A stretch of DNA of 64,000 nt from NCBI GenBank assembly GCA_964020155.1, contig OZ026562.1:2085001-2149000 (forward strand), read 5' to 3'. Each line of letters starts with the position of its first letter. The first letter of the stretch is position 1. Made by a program: the position numbers and the translations under genes. The notes below the pieces were generated by a model. The model ran no database searches. It was not told the origin of the DNA and saw only the letters and a list, made by a program, of their open reading frames with translations. Shown in pieces: positions 1 to 18,062 of this stretch. The DNA is from Chondrilla cf. caribensis. Taxonomy: Eukaryota > Porifera > Demospongiae > Chondrillida > Chondrillidae.

Positions 1-73
1 ATACGATTCGGGTCTTCAACACGTTCGTGGGTGAAGAGGAGTTGAAAACTGTTATTTTAGCGTAGTTAGAGTT
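1..73. repeat. Segment inverted relative to its paralogous copy at 8539-8611
   Basis: Positions 2-73 match the reverse complement of about 8539-8611 (both contain the string TCTTCAACACGTTCGTGGG when read in the matching orientation). The flanking sequence to the right (from about 76 here and 8614 there) is collinear in the same orientation. It therefore marks a small inversion inside intron 1 of one of two recently duplicated BPI-like genes. No coding potential is seen. Confidence 0.75.
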
Positions 74-235
74 GAGAATCGAACATTATATGGTGGAAGA
101 AGTAGCTTCTATCTGGGATCATAGCATGTCCCAAACATAACTAGACTAACTCTAAAGATTTGGTTCAATCTAGGACATCCCGCCCCGGGATAAATAAAAC
201 GGTAAAAGTAACAATGTCTCCAGCTTTTTTCTCAC

Positions 236-356
236 ATCTGTTGAGTCCACCACTAGAAGCTGTGATTCCCAGTGCAATTCCAGCCCCATCCTGACCACTG
301 CACACAGCTGTAAGTGCCACAAATAGGGCTAAGGTCCTCTTAAGCCCTTCTATCAT
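236..356 (-). CDS. BPI/LBP-like gene A, exon 1 only (gene continues past the left edge)
   Basis: Signal-peptide exon of a BPI/LBP-family protein: start ATG at 354-356, hydrophobic core ALFVALTAVCSG, then a mature start (GAGIALGITASSGGLNR) that resembles the BPI/LBP N-terminus. The exon ends in phase 1 before a GTGAG donor at 231-235, one codon beyond the donor used in the C-E subtype. It is nearly identical to exon 1 of gene B (8774-8894), so A and B are recent duplicates. Exons 2 onward lie to the left of the window. By family knowledge these are secreted two-barrel lipid-binding proteins that bind bacterial lipopolysaccharide; the activity of this copy is inferred only. Confidence 0.7.
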
Positions 357-577
357 GGTACACTACACCAGTATGAACAGCTAGTAGTCTAAGACATGCT
401 GCGGTTTACTGGACTAGGACTTGTAAACAGGCTATATGTGAATACATTACCGTAAATATAGAAAGTGAAAGTGAATTTGTTGGGAATGTGAAGTCAAATG
501 TGCCACAGGATGTGAAAATGAATTTACAACACCATCATAATACCATAGATAATACCAATAGTAAATGGAAATGAAAA

Positions 578-609
<32 letters not shown>
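578..609. repeat. (TG)n microsatellite
   Basis: About 16 uninterrupted TG dinucleotides upstream of gene A exon 1. The equivalent site in the paralogous block (about 9135-9158) holds a short TG run followed by a G run of about a dozen bases. Confidence 0.9.
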
Positions 610-610
<1 letters not shown>

Positions 611-639
611 ATGTACAGTCACTTTTGCTGTCATGTTAC

Positions 640-1640
640 TATCAATGACAGTAGTTGAACAAACCAGTTGTTCTTCACAATATATGACCATCATGTTGAC
701 TGGTATATAAATCACAATAGCTGAGATCAAATAATATGTAATGATACGTATATAAATTTGTAGGACTGTAATGGTATGCATGTTATTAATATTCAATTGA
801 CTCTATAATTATTATTATAATTGTAATACTATATCCATGGTATTTCACACACAGAACCTTGTGAGAGCGATATGGAAAGAAACTTGTAACATGTACTGTC
901 AATAAAAATTAACCCGTCCACAAATTACATTGATTTGAGATGATTATTGAGCATATTATAATAATGTAAGACATTTTAGTATCATATTATGATGAATGAC
1001 TCAAAGACATATGAATGATGCCTTCATGTCAGAAATTATTGGTACATTTACTTTGAAAAGAAAACTGCAAATGAATAATAAATTTGCCAGGTGAATGCAC
1101 AATCTATATATTGTAGAATTCAGAAGTTACATCAATGAGTTGTGGCTATTATAATTATTTATACATGCTTACTGGAGTCAGTTTGAAGCATATAGTGACA
1201 TATCCCTGTTAGGAAGAGATAACAAAGAGAACCTGATGTGAAGTATTACAAAAGCGATTTTAATATAGATCTAAAAGTGTCATCTGTGATGGTTCTCTAT
1301 TGCTCTGAGAGTGTGTTCCGTGTGATGTCTTGTGATAATATGACGTGATAAGGGTTAACATAAGAAATCTACTAACACAGGAAATAAATAGATCTGCACG
1401 TACCAAATTTCCACATGATCAGTGTTGTAATGTTTACAAAAAATATGGATTTTGTGAGTCATTGTTTTGGTGATACTTTTAATTAAAATTGAACTTGATG
1501 ATTTGAACAAGAGAAGACGTTTTCATCTCATGTGTCAGATTGTATCACTCTGAGGATAACCCAGTAAGGTGTTCAGCAGCAGTCTTTGCCCCATTTATAT
1601 ACTTTGATTGGTACTTGTATGGTAAACAACAGGAAGTGGT
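640..1640 (-). pseudogene. Collapsed BPI-like copy (promoter, exon-1 start and terminal sequence only)
   Basis: Read on the minus strand, this block has the conserved cluster promoter (ETS-like ACAGGAAGTG at 1629-1638, TATA box at 1593-1601) and then the start of the C-E type signal exon (ATG at 1524-1526, MKTSSLVQII), which runs into a stop after about 15 codons. It continues directly into sequence that lies downstream of exon 14 in gene C (shared blocks at 1270-1440). Around 650-720 it resembles the last exon of gene B (FDL-Y...SQ). All internal exons are missing. It is a relic rather than a working gene. The stretch from 1640 to 2063 shows no feature beyond the end of this homology. Confidence 0.65.
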
Positions 1641-2063
1641 AATAAGAATTCTACAACATTCATTGCTATATATGCCATTAAGACCTTTCTCTAATGTACA
1701 CAACTGTATAGTACACTGTATGACAGGCATTTATATCGACTGTGTTACAAGTTTCATAGGTCCAAGCCATTAATGTGGGGTTGTTAATTTATGAGTACAA
1801 TGTCATAAGCCAACAATGCAAAAACATATTATAATGTATGACATATTTATGTATGATCATGCACTCAAAAGTATAGTTAATGATCTACAAAGGGATAGTT
1901 TCAATGCTGTTTGTATGTAATTCACTGAAACAAAATGTCTGAGTCAAATTAAATGTCTTGTTATATCAACTGAATAACACTATAATAACAAGTGTGCAGT
2001 GTAATGTACCATTGTATTGGTGACAGCAGTAGGGTACCAGCCATACCATACAATGTACAACCA

Positions 2064-4721
2064 TCATGTTTGACTGGTGTCAAAATAGTCCAGATCAAAG
2101 CAGGCAGTGATGTAGCCCTAGTGAGGGGAACACAGATGTACAATAAAGTACATGCATGTACGTAATAACAATTGGACTTGAATGGTATAATAATATTATA
2201 ATATTATACAATGTCACTAACATGTACATATGTACGAAGGTACAGTGTGTATACGTATGCATAATATACACACGAACACATAACAACTACGTAGTTGCCA
2301 GGGTCTGATTTATATGTGTGTGGTTGATATAACGTAGTACTGGTACAATGTACTTATGTACGTATAATTGTGAAATGTCATGTATGCTTATGTACTTACT
2401 TTATTTAAATGCAATGAATGATGCACTAGGTGTATTTCATCAGGTAAGTCGGGCAGAGTAACTCCCTCACCAAGTTTAGCTGAGAATGAAAAAACATAGA
2501 TAGACCCACATCGACACAAAATAGCCCTGCTATACTAAAACACTCAAACATCTTATTAAATTGGCTCCCAACCACCTTAATTTGCAGTTTACTTTCAGTG
2601 ATTACATAATCAACTAATCCATTGAACCAGTTTGGATGTAAGGTGATATTGGAATCTGCTTTAGTGCAACTGGAGCTTATGTCATGTATAGCATAATATC
2701 TTGGTATGTAAAATTAACGTGAAGTCAAGACAAGACAGTACAAATGCAGTATGGAAATATGACATTGTAGTTACAAGAAATGTATATTCACTTGGACGGT
2801 GGCTCAAAATCTATTACTATTCAACACTGAAGGGTATTAGACAACAATTTGAAAGCAACTGTACCCAAGGAACTAAATATGTTATATAAGTAGTAGTACT
2901 TACAGTTCAGTGCTGGGAGAACAAGGGAGTTGGCAAGGCGTTCAACCATTCTGTCTAGCAATTTTGGCTGATCATATGTACATATGTAGAGGGGATAAGA
3001 AAGGGAAGACCAGGAGTTCTACGGTGATGTGTTTCAATATGTGCACTTATCACATGCATGCACTGATAATATTAGGTAATACAAAGTGTATAATACACAT
3101 TGGCATTAAATGTACATTGATGTATATATTAGCGTATAATAACTAATTAGTTGCTAAACTTGACCCTATACCACCCATACAGTACACACAATTTAACACA
3201 TTGCACTGATAATGTTTGAAAAACTCACGAACAGAGCTGATACTCCAAAAATGATGACAGGACACAATTTGCTATTCAGTCTTATACTACAAATGTGAGT
3301 TGATTCAAGATAATATCAGCTGCAGTATAATTTAATTATACATACATTATGCACAGCATACATCAACAATGTGCTTTAATCTGAAATAGTCCTCATACAG
3401 ACTAGCTCCTAATAAAAAGACTTAGTATGTTACAAGTATATACATGCATCTACAATTTGCATATCATTTGGTAAGTTGATTGGCAACCATACACATAGAG
3501 GGACTAACTCGAAGGATAATGCACGTCCTGACAACTTAATTACTTCTGTTACATTATTGTTGGAATCAGTCGAGTTCTCCATGGTGACATTGACAACAAG
3601 AGCTGCTACAGCATCCTAAAAGAAGGGGATGTATGGTAACTAGAAAGGCATTGTCTGAAAAGTGCAATGAGATCCTTATTCAACATGGCTATACGGTCAC
3701 TAGCATCACTCACAACCTAGTTACATACACTAGGTTACAAGAAGACATATTGTACACATTCCTACATAATATATGCATATACACTAACATGGCTAATATT
3801 ATAATCAAAATCTCCGAGTTACTACAGCTGGGAACAAAGGTCATACCAAGAAGTCATGCAAAATACACTGTAAAATTGTCAGCACCAGTTGTGACCACAG
3901 TTACCATGGCAATAATCATAACAACCTCACAACATAGATAACCAATGTGGATTTGTAATCACACACAACCAGGTCAGTTGTAAGGATTCATAATCTCCTA
4001 TTGAGTATCTATGGTTACAGTAACTCTGCCCAACAGTCAGTATTCACCACCCAGTATGTAGCCCCCTGTGCGCCTGTGAGTAGCTCCACAGACATGTGAT
4101 CATGCAGTTGACTACTACACCAAATTTATATCCAAGGTTAACATTACAGTAATTGCAGTAACCATTGTACGTACATACATAAAGTAAATAGGAGATTGGT
4201 AAGAAGGAAACAGGAATGTAAAATACAGTAGGTGTATTTACACAGGTAATTATAGAGCTCAATATATTTTAATATGTAGCAAAGTACATCTATCAAACTA
4301 AGTGGGAAACAACACTTCATGTTAGGTAATTGACCACACTCATTTTACCCGTGTCATCTACCTTGACCACTCAGACTCAGCAACAATCAGTGGATGCATA
4401 CAATGCTGTACAGTGATCACATGCTACTGCATGTATGTCATCCAACTCACCAAAGGCATACTACATATTGAGCATCCAGCCATGACAAGCTCAGCACGTG
4501 CACTCAGATTGATTATTATCGAATTGTTGTTGATTTCAATAAATGGTCGTCTGGCAGCTTTTATGAAAAACTGACCCTATAGAGGTAAGATAGTTGGGAT
4601 CAATCAATCTGCCAGGTAAAAATAACCTGGTTACACTGTTCACAGTTCGCATGTTATAGATCAAAGTTTTCTTCAATGTCAAAAAATGTAATTATATGTT
4701 TTCAAGTATACACACACGCAT

Positions 4722-4781
<60 letters not shown>

Positions 4782-4878
4782 GCATACACACACAAACGCA
4801 CACACACATATATACATACACACATAAAATCACTGACACACACACAAACACACAAACACACACACACATACACACACG

Positions 4879-4914
<36 letters not shown>

Positions 4915-4997
4915 TGCACATACATACACACATGAAATCACTTAACACACGCACACACACACACACACACATACACACAAAAACACACATATACATA

Positions 4998-5086
<89 letters not shown>

Positions 5087-8000
5087 CACACACATACACA
5101 TGTTGACACTCATAAACACATGCATACAGATGCAATGCACAATGTACTTACTGTACAAATCTGATCAGGACTAGGTCTGTCTTTGAAAGCAAACTGAGCA
5201 CGTCTTGTACAAAATGGATTGACACTCATCAAAATACGTAGAGTCTAAAGGGAATCGAATTATAAATGTTCACACTTAATAGGCAACCAGGATTTAAATG
5301 TTATACTGCAGTCAAATAAAATTTCACATGTGGTACATGGAGCATCCTATAGTATGGTGGTGGACATTGAGAAAAGCTGTTACAATGCTTGTCCATGTCC
5401 TAGACATTAGATATTTTTGATAGACCTCCAACTGTGTGTCACATTCAGAAACATGTGTACTGTACACAGTGTACAATAAATTCACAAACGTCTAAACAAC
5501 AGATATGATACATCAGATATTCCATGAACAACTGTATTTACACACTGTAATCCAGTAAAATATGAGATGTGTATACAGTTCCCCAACCTCTCCATTGAAC
5601 AGAACATTGATATGGAAAACACACAGAACACTGACTTGAGATTGAAATGTAGTTAGAACTAACCAAGTCAAACTGAAATGGGAGACAAGCGGTATACTTT
5701 AGCTGTCCAGCTCGATAGTACACATTGAGTGCTGTGTTGGCCACATACTCTGAAACGTGTACATAAAAGGCACAATTAGCATACAACGAAGGACCCACAG
5801 TAAGGTTGCCAGGGAGGAAGGGATGAGGTTTGGTGTTGTTCTTTGTCAATGAGTAGAACATCCCCTAGAATGAAGTAAAGAGCATAAGAGTTCTCACTCC
5901 CTCAACCCTGGGTTTCCTCATTCAGCTATTGAATTTGATGCGAATAGGGATGATGAAAAAGTTTATACGTGATCTGTCAAGAATAAACTTTTTATCAGCA
6001 TGATGTACACACTTGTAAACAACTAATGTAATAATTATTATGATCATTACAGGGAAGATTTACAATGAGTAGCGATCCAAAGGGAAAAATTGCGCATATA
6101 GACTACTTGGCGAGTAAATATAATTATGTCATGTAGAGTGAATCAGAGGAAAATTATTCCCAATTAAGCATTTTGTAACTATCACATGCAACATTATACC
6201 ACACACAATGTCATATAAATTGTCCATACATGCACTTTGAAACAAATGCATACACACATTCATCGGCATGAACAATATACATACATACACCCATCATACA
6301 CAAATTGCATACTCTGTAATAATTATTGCATGTAGATCGGGTATTTGCGATAGCATGCTGCAAGATGCATGACCTAGGCTGAGCTTACTCTTGCTCTAGC
6401 TTCCACAAAGTTGTCAGTGGTCACAAGTGATCTCACAAGGCTGTAGTCTATGCAACTGAATTCATCTATGCATTGGGACTCTACAGGATGTAAGAGATAA
6501 GTGTCAATAGAGTAAATGTACTTGAGGCAATTATACCAAAAGCAGGTGGCTAAGGATTACCTGGTACAAGACAATACAATTAGTACTACAAAGACACAGT
6601 CTAATGAAGAGAAACATACATGTAGTTCTGTACAGTAGGAAATTTTTATTGTAATTATACTATTTTAAAGAATATTTGTGATTTCACATTAACATTAAAT
6701 TTTAGTAATATGATGGTTTATATTTTCGGGAATCAAACTGAAGTGCAAAAATGCACAATGTCAAATAAACCTTGTGAAATTTTCCACTATTCAGTACACA
6801 TTGTAACATCAACACACAATATTGGATGACCTGTGAGTACAATACTATAGTCACATAAACATCATTTACTTTTAATAATTTATAGTTGAAAGTAATAATT
6901 ATTATTATAATAATAATAATTGAGTGTACACACTTTCAAAACCATTTAAAGCTTCAGATCCTTCATTTTCAACAAGCTTCACCAGAAGACGACACAGCTA
7001 GCAAGAAGAATAATTATGAGTGAATTAGGTATTGCATTAAATGGTGTTAATATACACATGAATTTTACTTTAGAATCATTGCGATATTCACTATAATAGT
7101 AATTAGGTATGTATGTACAGACAGATTAAAATATGCATATCAACTATTATCATTATCATACATAACTAGATATTTATGATTTACCTCTTCTTCAATTCTT
7201 TGATTTATATCATCTCTGAAGAATGATTTTGCTATATCAATGGCAGTATTCAATAATCTACAACAAAATATTAAAGGATATGTTGAAGCCTGTATGATCA
7301 GGAGCACTGCGTCTATAATATTGAATATGTGAAATAGTTCAAGTGGAATTTTGTGTGGAAGTGGATGTTCAATAGTCAATTATTCAAATTATTGATTGCT
7401 AAAAATATGGATATTCAATTGTCAATATTTGAATTGAATGTGCAATTCAAAAAACCTTGAAACTCCGGATCCAAGATCAATATCAATATTTGAGATGCTA
7501 GGGGTACATTCTTTGACCTGTGCTCTATACTCTCCATCTGTGACTTCAAGCTGCAAAGTTGTTCTCAGAGCTATCCTTGCGTTTAGAGTACCACTGTCGT
7601 TATGACATAGTCCACTATACATACAAATATAGAGCACATATGACCTTTTCCCACAATCAACAAATGTCTAATGGCTTGTGTGAAATGCTATAGTAACTAT
7701 GCGCAAATGATACTATTAATTTGATATTCACAAGTTTACATTTACAGTTAATTCCAGTCAGATTTTGTGCTATATTCATGGCATTGGGGGAGGAGGTGTG
7801 ACATATTCGAACATGGTGTGGGGAGCAGTTGTAGCTGCTGCGAGCCAATATTATGTTAGTTATTCATTTCATCAATTCTAATAATTCATTAATTATTATG
7901 GCATAACTAAATTCAGTCTACTTATAAATCTATACAATACAAATTAATTTTGTCGATGGATGACTCACATGATACAGTACCTCCAATCAAACGCCAGAGT

Positions 8001-8894
8001 GGCGCTTACTTCCACATCCGGTGTGATGCCACTACTGGAAGTAGTCAGAACGCTTCTGTCTACGGAGAGTTTTGTTATGCGAATACTGAGAGAGAAACGA
8101 GGAATGAAATACAACGCCCCAGTAATGCTGTGAGGCTAACATACTTGGAAATTACTAGACCATTCCGCGGCCGGTCAACGTTTGGGATGGTAAAGCGTCC
8201 ACTATTCGCATACTTCTCAACAATTCGCCCGCCAATGTCTGCCACTGCAACGGAAGTACGTAATCTGTATTCAGTCAGTGCACGCTAGACTAAAATGAAC
8301 CTATAGACAATGTTACGGTATAGGTTATGACTGCTTATGATATAATTCTTCAAATTATTACTATTTCGAATCAAGTATTTACCCTTCTCATTGTAAGAAC
8401 CTTCTAACGTTCTATCTTCGGTGTCCCATCTAGATTTTACGCCCCCCCCCCCCCAATGGCTGTATACCAAGTACCGATGATGGCGTGGTTTACTGAGATT
8501 ATAATTGGTTGCCCAGGATTTCGAATTGTAAGATGAACTTCAACTTTAACTACGCTATAAAAAGTTTCAACTCCTCTTCACCCACGAACGTGTTGAAGAC
8601 CCGAAATCGTATCAAGAATCGGACATTATATGGTGGAAGAAGTAGCTTCTATCTGGGATCATAGCATGTCCCTAACATAACTAGACTAACTCTAAAGATT
8701 TGGTTCAATCTAGGACATCCCGCCCCCGGGATGAAAAAGATAAAAGTAACAATGTCTCCAGCTTTTTCCTCACATCTGTTGAGTCCACCACCAGAAGCTG
8801 TGATTCCCAGTGCAATTCCAGCCCCATCCTGACCACTGCACACAGCTGTAAGTGCCACAAATAGGGCTATTGTCCTCTGAAGCCCTTCTATCAT
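2064..8894 (-). CDS. BPI: BPI/LBP-like protein, gene B (complete, about 501 aa)
   Basis: Secreted lipid-binding protein of the BPI/LBP family. Exons, 5' to 3': 8774-8894, 8145-8244, 7969-8085, 7456-7614, 7185-7257, 6934-6997, 6389-6480, 5664-5864, 5152-5244, 4451-4576, 3454-3615, 2904-2967, 2400-2479, 2064-2117. All phases join and give 1506 nt, close to the roughly 485 aa of vertebrate BPI/LBP. Exon 1 is a signal peptide. Exon 8 carries the hallmark opening the second barrel (SEYVANTALNVYYRAGQL). Exons 13-14 carry LVLPALN...KLGEGVTLPDL, matching the family's conserved C-terminal motif. The last exon ends CFDLDYFDTSQT. The exon that is split in two in genes C-E (their 11 and 12) is a single exon here. 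Exons 2-3 sit in a noticeably more GC-rich patch. The family is certain to me; ligand and exact start of transcription are inferred. Confidence 0.88.
4707..5098. repeat. Compound (CA)n tract in intron 9 of gene B
   Basis: About 390 bp of CA repeats with interspersed CATA, CAAA and ACGC variants, including two short non-CA inserts that each contain AAATCACT (near 4828 and 4935). It begins about 55 bp past the exon 9 donor in transcript orientation. Long apparent ORFs here are repeat artefacts. Confidence 0.95.
8539..8611. repeat. Partner of the inverted segment at 1-73
   Basis: Reverse-complement match to positions 2-73, located in intron 1 of gene B. A run of 14 or so C residues lies about 90 bp to the left (near 8441-8454). 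Confidence 0.75.
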
Positions 8895-9009
8895 GATACA
8901 CTACACCAGTATGAACAGCTAGTAGTCTAAGACATACTGCGGTTTACTGGACTAGGACTTGTAAATAGGCTATGTGAATACATTTCAGCTAGAAGTGAAA
9001 GTGAATTTG

Positions 9010-10530
9010 TCAGGAATATAATGTTAAATGTGTTAGATGATATGAAAGTGAATTTACAACACCATTATAATACCAATAGTCAATGGATGTCACCGAAAAA
9101 CAGTGCATGATGTGCCTATGTGCTTGACTGTATATGTGTGTGTGTGGGGGGGGGGGGTATTTGTGTACAGTCACTCTTGCTATCATGTTACTGTCAATGA
9201 CAGTAGTTGAACAAACCAGTTGTTCTTCACAATATATGACCATGTTGACTGGTATCACAATAGCTGAGATCAAATAATATGATATTATAATATAATATGT
9301 TCTATATAAATTTGTACTTTAATAGTATGCATGCTATTAATATTCAATTGATTCTATAATTATTATTATTGTAATACTATATCAATGGTAGTCGCATGCA
9401 CACTTAGGCCAAATATGGTGTGTTTATTGTACTCTTTCCATTGGACTTTTGAATGAAAATGAAAATGTAAACCATGTGGCGTACAAAACATAAAAAATGT
9501 TCAGGATTTTGAATACTGTACACATATTATTCTTAATGAAAACACTGTCAATGAATATACATACTAGTGTGTCTGCATGTGCATGTTCATTCAACCATGC
9601 GTTTGTATATCGTGTGCTTATCATGTTCATACAATATTATAGAAAATGTTACATGTACATAGGTACAGAGCCTTGTGAGAGCGATATGGAAAAAACTTCC
9701 TGTCTGTTCTGTAAAATTGTAACGTGTACTGTCAATAAAAAATTGACCCATCCACAAATTACATTGATTGAGATGATTATTGAGCATATTATAATAATGC
9801 AATTGGCACAGTTGGATCTACTATATGTGTCCCATAATAATGAAGCAGACATTTTAGTATCATAATAATATGATGAATGACTCAATGACACATGAATGAT
9901 GCCTTCACATCAGAAAGTGTATGACATGTATTTATCAGCCATCAAAAGAAAACTGCAAATGAATAATAAATTTGCCAGGTGAATGCATGCACGATGTATA
10001 TCTTGTAGTATTCAGAAGTTACATCAATGATTTGTGGCTATTATGATATAATTATTTGTACATGCTTACTGGGAAGTCAGATTGAAGCATAGAGTGGCAT
10101 ATTCCTATTAGGAAGAGATATCAGACAGAACCTGATGTGAAGTATTGAACAAAAGCCATTTTAGATCTAAAAGTGTCGTCCGTCATGATTCTCTATTGCT
10201 CTGAGAGTGTGTTCCATGTGGTCTTGTGATAATATGACATGATAACGTGACATGATGTAAAATAGATCCGCATGTACCAAATTTCCACATTATCAGTGTT
10301 GTAATGTTTTCAAAAATGTGGATTTTGGAAGTCATTGTATTGGTGATACCTTCAAATTGAACTGACTCAATGATGATTTGACCAAGAGAAGACCTTTTCA
10401 TCTGATGTGTCAGACCGTGAGTATCACTCTGAGGATATCAACCCAGTAAGGTGTTCAGCAGTCTTATGTGCTCCCGTTATAGACTTTGATTGGTACTTGT
10501 ATGGTAAACACACATGAAGTGGTATTAGGT
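9010..10530 (-). pseudogene. Second collapsed BPI-like copy
   Basis: Paralogue of the relic at 640-1640, sharing most of its length. On the minus strand: degenerate cluster promoter (the TATA region reads TCTATAAC, the ETS-like site is damaged), then ATG at 10399-10401 with MKRSSLGQII, which fuses without a splice to sequence found downstream of exon 14 in gene C and stays open for 72 codons (10183-10401). Further on, 9649-9708 resembles the last exon of genes C and D (acceptor TTTTACAG, then RQEVFSISL), and 9235-9275 resembles the last exon of gene B. Exons 2-14 are absent. Expression cannot be judged, but no signal peptide survives beyond the first ten residues. Confidence 0.65.
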
Positions 10531-12158
10531 ACAGGTAGGGGCCTAATCATCTCTCACTCACTGGGTATTTGAAGTATTAATATTGACTATTCATTCTCTA
10601 TACCTACCGTCTAAAATAAGATGCATACATATGCTGTGAACACAAGCACACATACTTACACTGACACACACACACACACCAGGTTCAAGTCTAGACTCTG
10701 ATAATTTTATGCATTACAGATAAGGATATCGGTGCATAGGTAACTACAATTGTAGTATGAGAGTTATGCCAGTCACAGAATATTTGTCTCGATTACTACA
10801 ATTGACATGCCTGACTGTTCACTCTCATCATTATTTCCAAACATATGCATTTACCTGATTCTTCAGGTCAACGTTGTATGCTGGATACATTAGACAAATA
10901 CAATTGGCTAGGAATTACATTATACGATCCGTAAATGATTGCATAGCATATCATCCTGCAACTAACAAGTGTGTGTGTCCATGTGTGTATTTGTGGGTAA
11001 GGAGTGGGAATGAAACCCCAGTGTATGGCATGCACTGTAGCTATAACAATGTTTTAGTGATCTCCAATGATATTTGTTCAATGTAAGGAAATATAGTACA
11101 TACAAACTGACTATACTTTTTATTAGTACTTTCTACGTAAATAATGTAATACAAGAGTTATGTCAGTCGTGATGTGTTTGACAAGATTATTACAATTGAC
11201 ATATACCTGAGCGTTCACTGCCATAATAATTATATTTCCATTGTAAATACAATTAGCCAACAAGATATCCCTTGTAAAATCTTGCGCAGTAATGTTGTCA
11301 CTGTGTTGTGTGTGTGTATGTGCATGCATGCGTGTGTACGTGTTGAGTGCATTTGTGTATATGCGAGTGAGTGAGTTTATGTGTGCATGTGTGTTGAGTA
11401 TCAGTTGTGCTGGTGATAATACAGTATCACCACACATCAATATACTATTGTATTACTGTGTGGGCTTATTGCAATTGTGTAAAAGCAGTCACTGAGTGTT
11501 GGGATATTTATACATACTGTAATTCAATGTTTGCATGTATGAATGGGCAGGAGAATTTGGATTGTATAATAGAAGTCTCTGAGATTGAGTGTTTGGATTT
11601 AAATATTCTCTTGGTTAACATGTCCAACTTAATATCTGTCACATTGGTACATTGAAGAGCATCGCAGATGTAGTATTTTATGCAAACCAACTATAGTTGT
11701 AGTACCCTACCTGTATGTAGATGAACGTTGCTGTGATATTAACTCTGTACTAGACAGAAACAAGAAGCACAAAAATGTAAGTATCTGTGAAAACAGTAAG
11801 TACTATGATGTGTGCGTATTTTCATACTCGCTGTTGTTCAATTGTTAACTTAAGGACGTATGATATGTAGACCTTTGTATTACTACTTCTATTGTCAACC
11901 ATGCATGGTGCACTGACTTTAGGGGTTTAACATTAGATTAAGGTTATATAATTAGATAGTACTATTGGATACATATACAGTGCATACGAAACCCTATATG
12001 CATGCATACATGCATGCCTGTGATTCTTTAAGTCAACTATGCTGGATTAAGTAGACAGATACATTTGGTAAAAAGAGATACATATGTTACGATCCAAAAA
12101 CATTAATTTTGTACATTATTAAATTGTTTTGTTCTTCAACTAGCAAGTGCATCTGAGT

Positions 12159-12245
<87 letters not shown>

Positions 12246-12629
12246 TAGGTACTTAATGCAGTTTACTTTCAATCTTTCATGCACATTTTTATCTGATTTA
12301 GATTAAGTATATATTAGTAAGAATCCTTCAAGTGTGAGCGTTTGGTCAGTACATAATTGTCGTGTGTATGCAGTAAGTGGTGTTACAGTACTTAGTCTAT
12401 TATTATCGATATAGTTTTTAATTACTGATATGATGTCTGTCCAATATTTGTTAGATGTAAGGAAATAGCAGATGTATAACACATATGTACAAACTTACTA
12501 CAGTAACTGTAATTTTATTATGTGTATACTCTCTGTAGTTGACAGTTGGTGACATAGGGACTGTGTCTATGAAATTGAATGCAAACCAGGTATTACATAT
12601 ACTGTTCATGTGTGTATGACTTTATATAT
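10530..12629. other. Intergenic spacer with repeated units (copy 1)
   Basis: No convincing gene. It contains two copies of a spacer unit that recurs through the cluster, near 10874-10980 and 12040-12160 (key string AATACAATTGG), each leading into TG-rich sequence. A second recurring unit lies at about 11170-11830; the corresponding sequence appears at 18.6-19.1, 20.5-21.1 and 29.2-30.8 kb. Open frames here are short and not conserved between the copies. Confidence 0.6.
12163..12242. repeat. (TG)n microsatellite
   Basis: About 38 TG units, nearly pure, at the same place in the recurring spacer unit as the TG tracts near 19361, 21390 and 43475. Confidence 0.95.
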
Positions 12630-17545
<4,916 letters not shown>

Positions 17546-17559
17546 CTGATGCGTCAGAC

Positions 17560-17670
17560 TGTATCACTCTGAGGATCTTAACCCAGTATATGTTCAACAG
17601 CAGTCTTTGCTCCATTTATATACTTTGATTGGTACTTGTATGGTAAACAATCTGTACAGGAAGTGGTAAT
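17560..17670 (-). promoter_or_regulatory. Promoter of gene C
   Basis: On the minus strand, from distal to proximal: an ETS-like ACAGGAAGTG (on the plus strand at 17656-17665), the string CCATACAAGTACCAATCAAAG with a CCAAT-like core, and a TATA box TATATAAAT at 17614-17622, about 70 bp before the start codon. The same block precedes D, E and both collapsed copies, so it is conserved beyond the surrounding spacer. Confidence 0.65.
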
Positions 17671-17837
17671 AGGTACAGGTAGTGGTAAGTTGGCAAATAT
17701 TACCTATCAAATCAACCCTCACTCACTGGATATTTTAAAATATTGCTATTGACTATTCATTCTCCATTCCAACTGTTTAAAGTAAGATACATGCAATGAA
17801 GTGTACACACATCCACACATACATACTTACACTGACA

Positions 17838-17840
17838 CAG

Positions 17841-17936
<96 letters not shown>

Positions 17937-18062
17937 ACACAACACACACAAACACACACACACACGCATGCACACGCACACACACACACACATACACACA
18001 CACAACACACACACACAATACACACACATACACACACATACACACACACACACACACACACA
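17838..18062. repeat. (CA)n microsatellite upstream of gene C
   Basis: About 225 bp of CA repeats, pure in the first 95 bp and interrupted afterwards. Confidence 0.95.

Noticed and set aside
7950..8288. Plus-strand ORF of 112 codons over a GC-rich patch
   Set aside because: The opposite strand holds exons 2 and 3 of gene B with proper splice sites and phases, so the plus-strand frame is a shadow.
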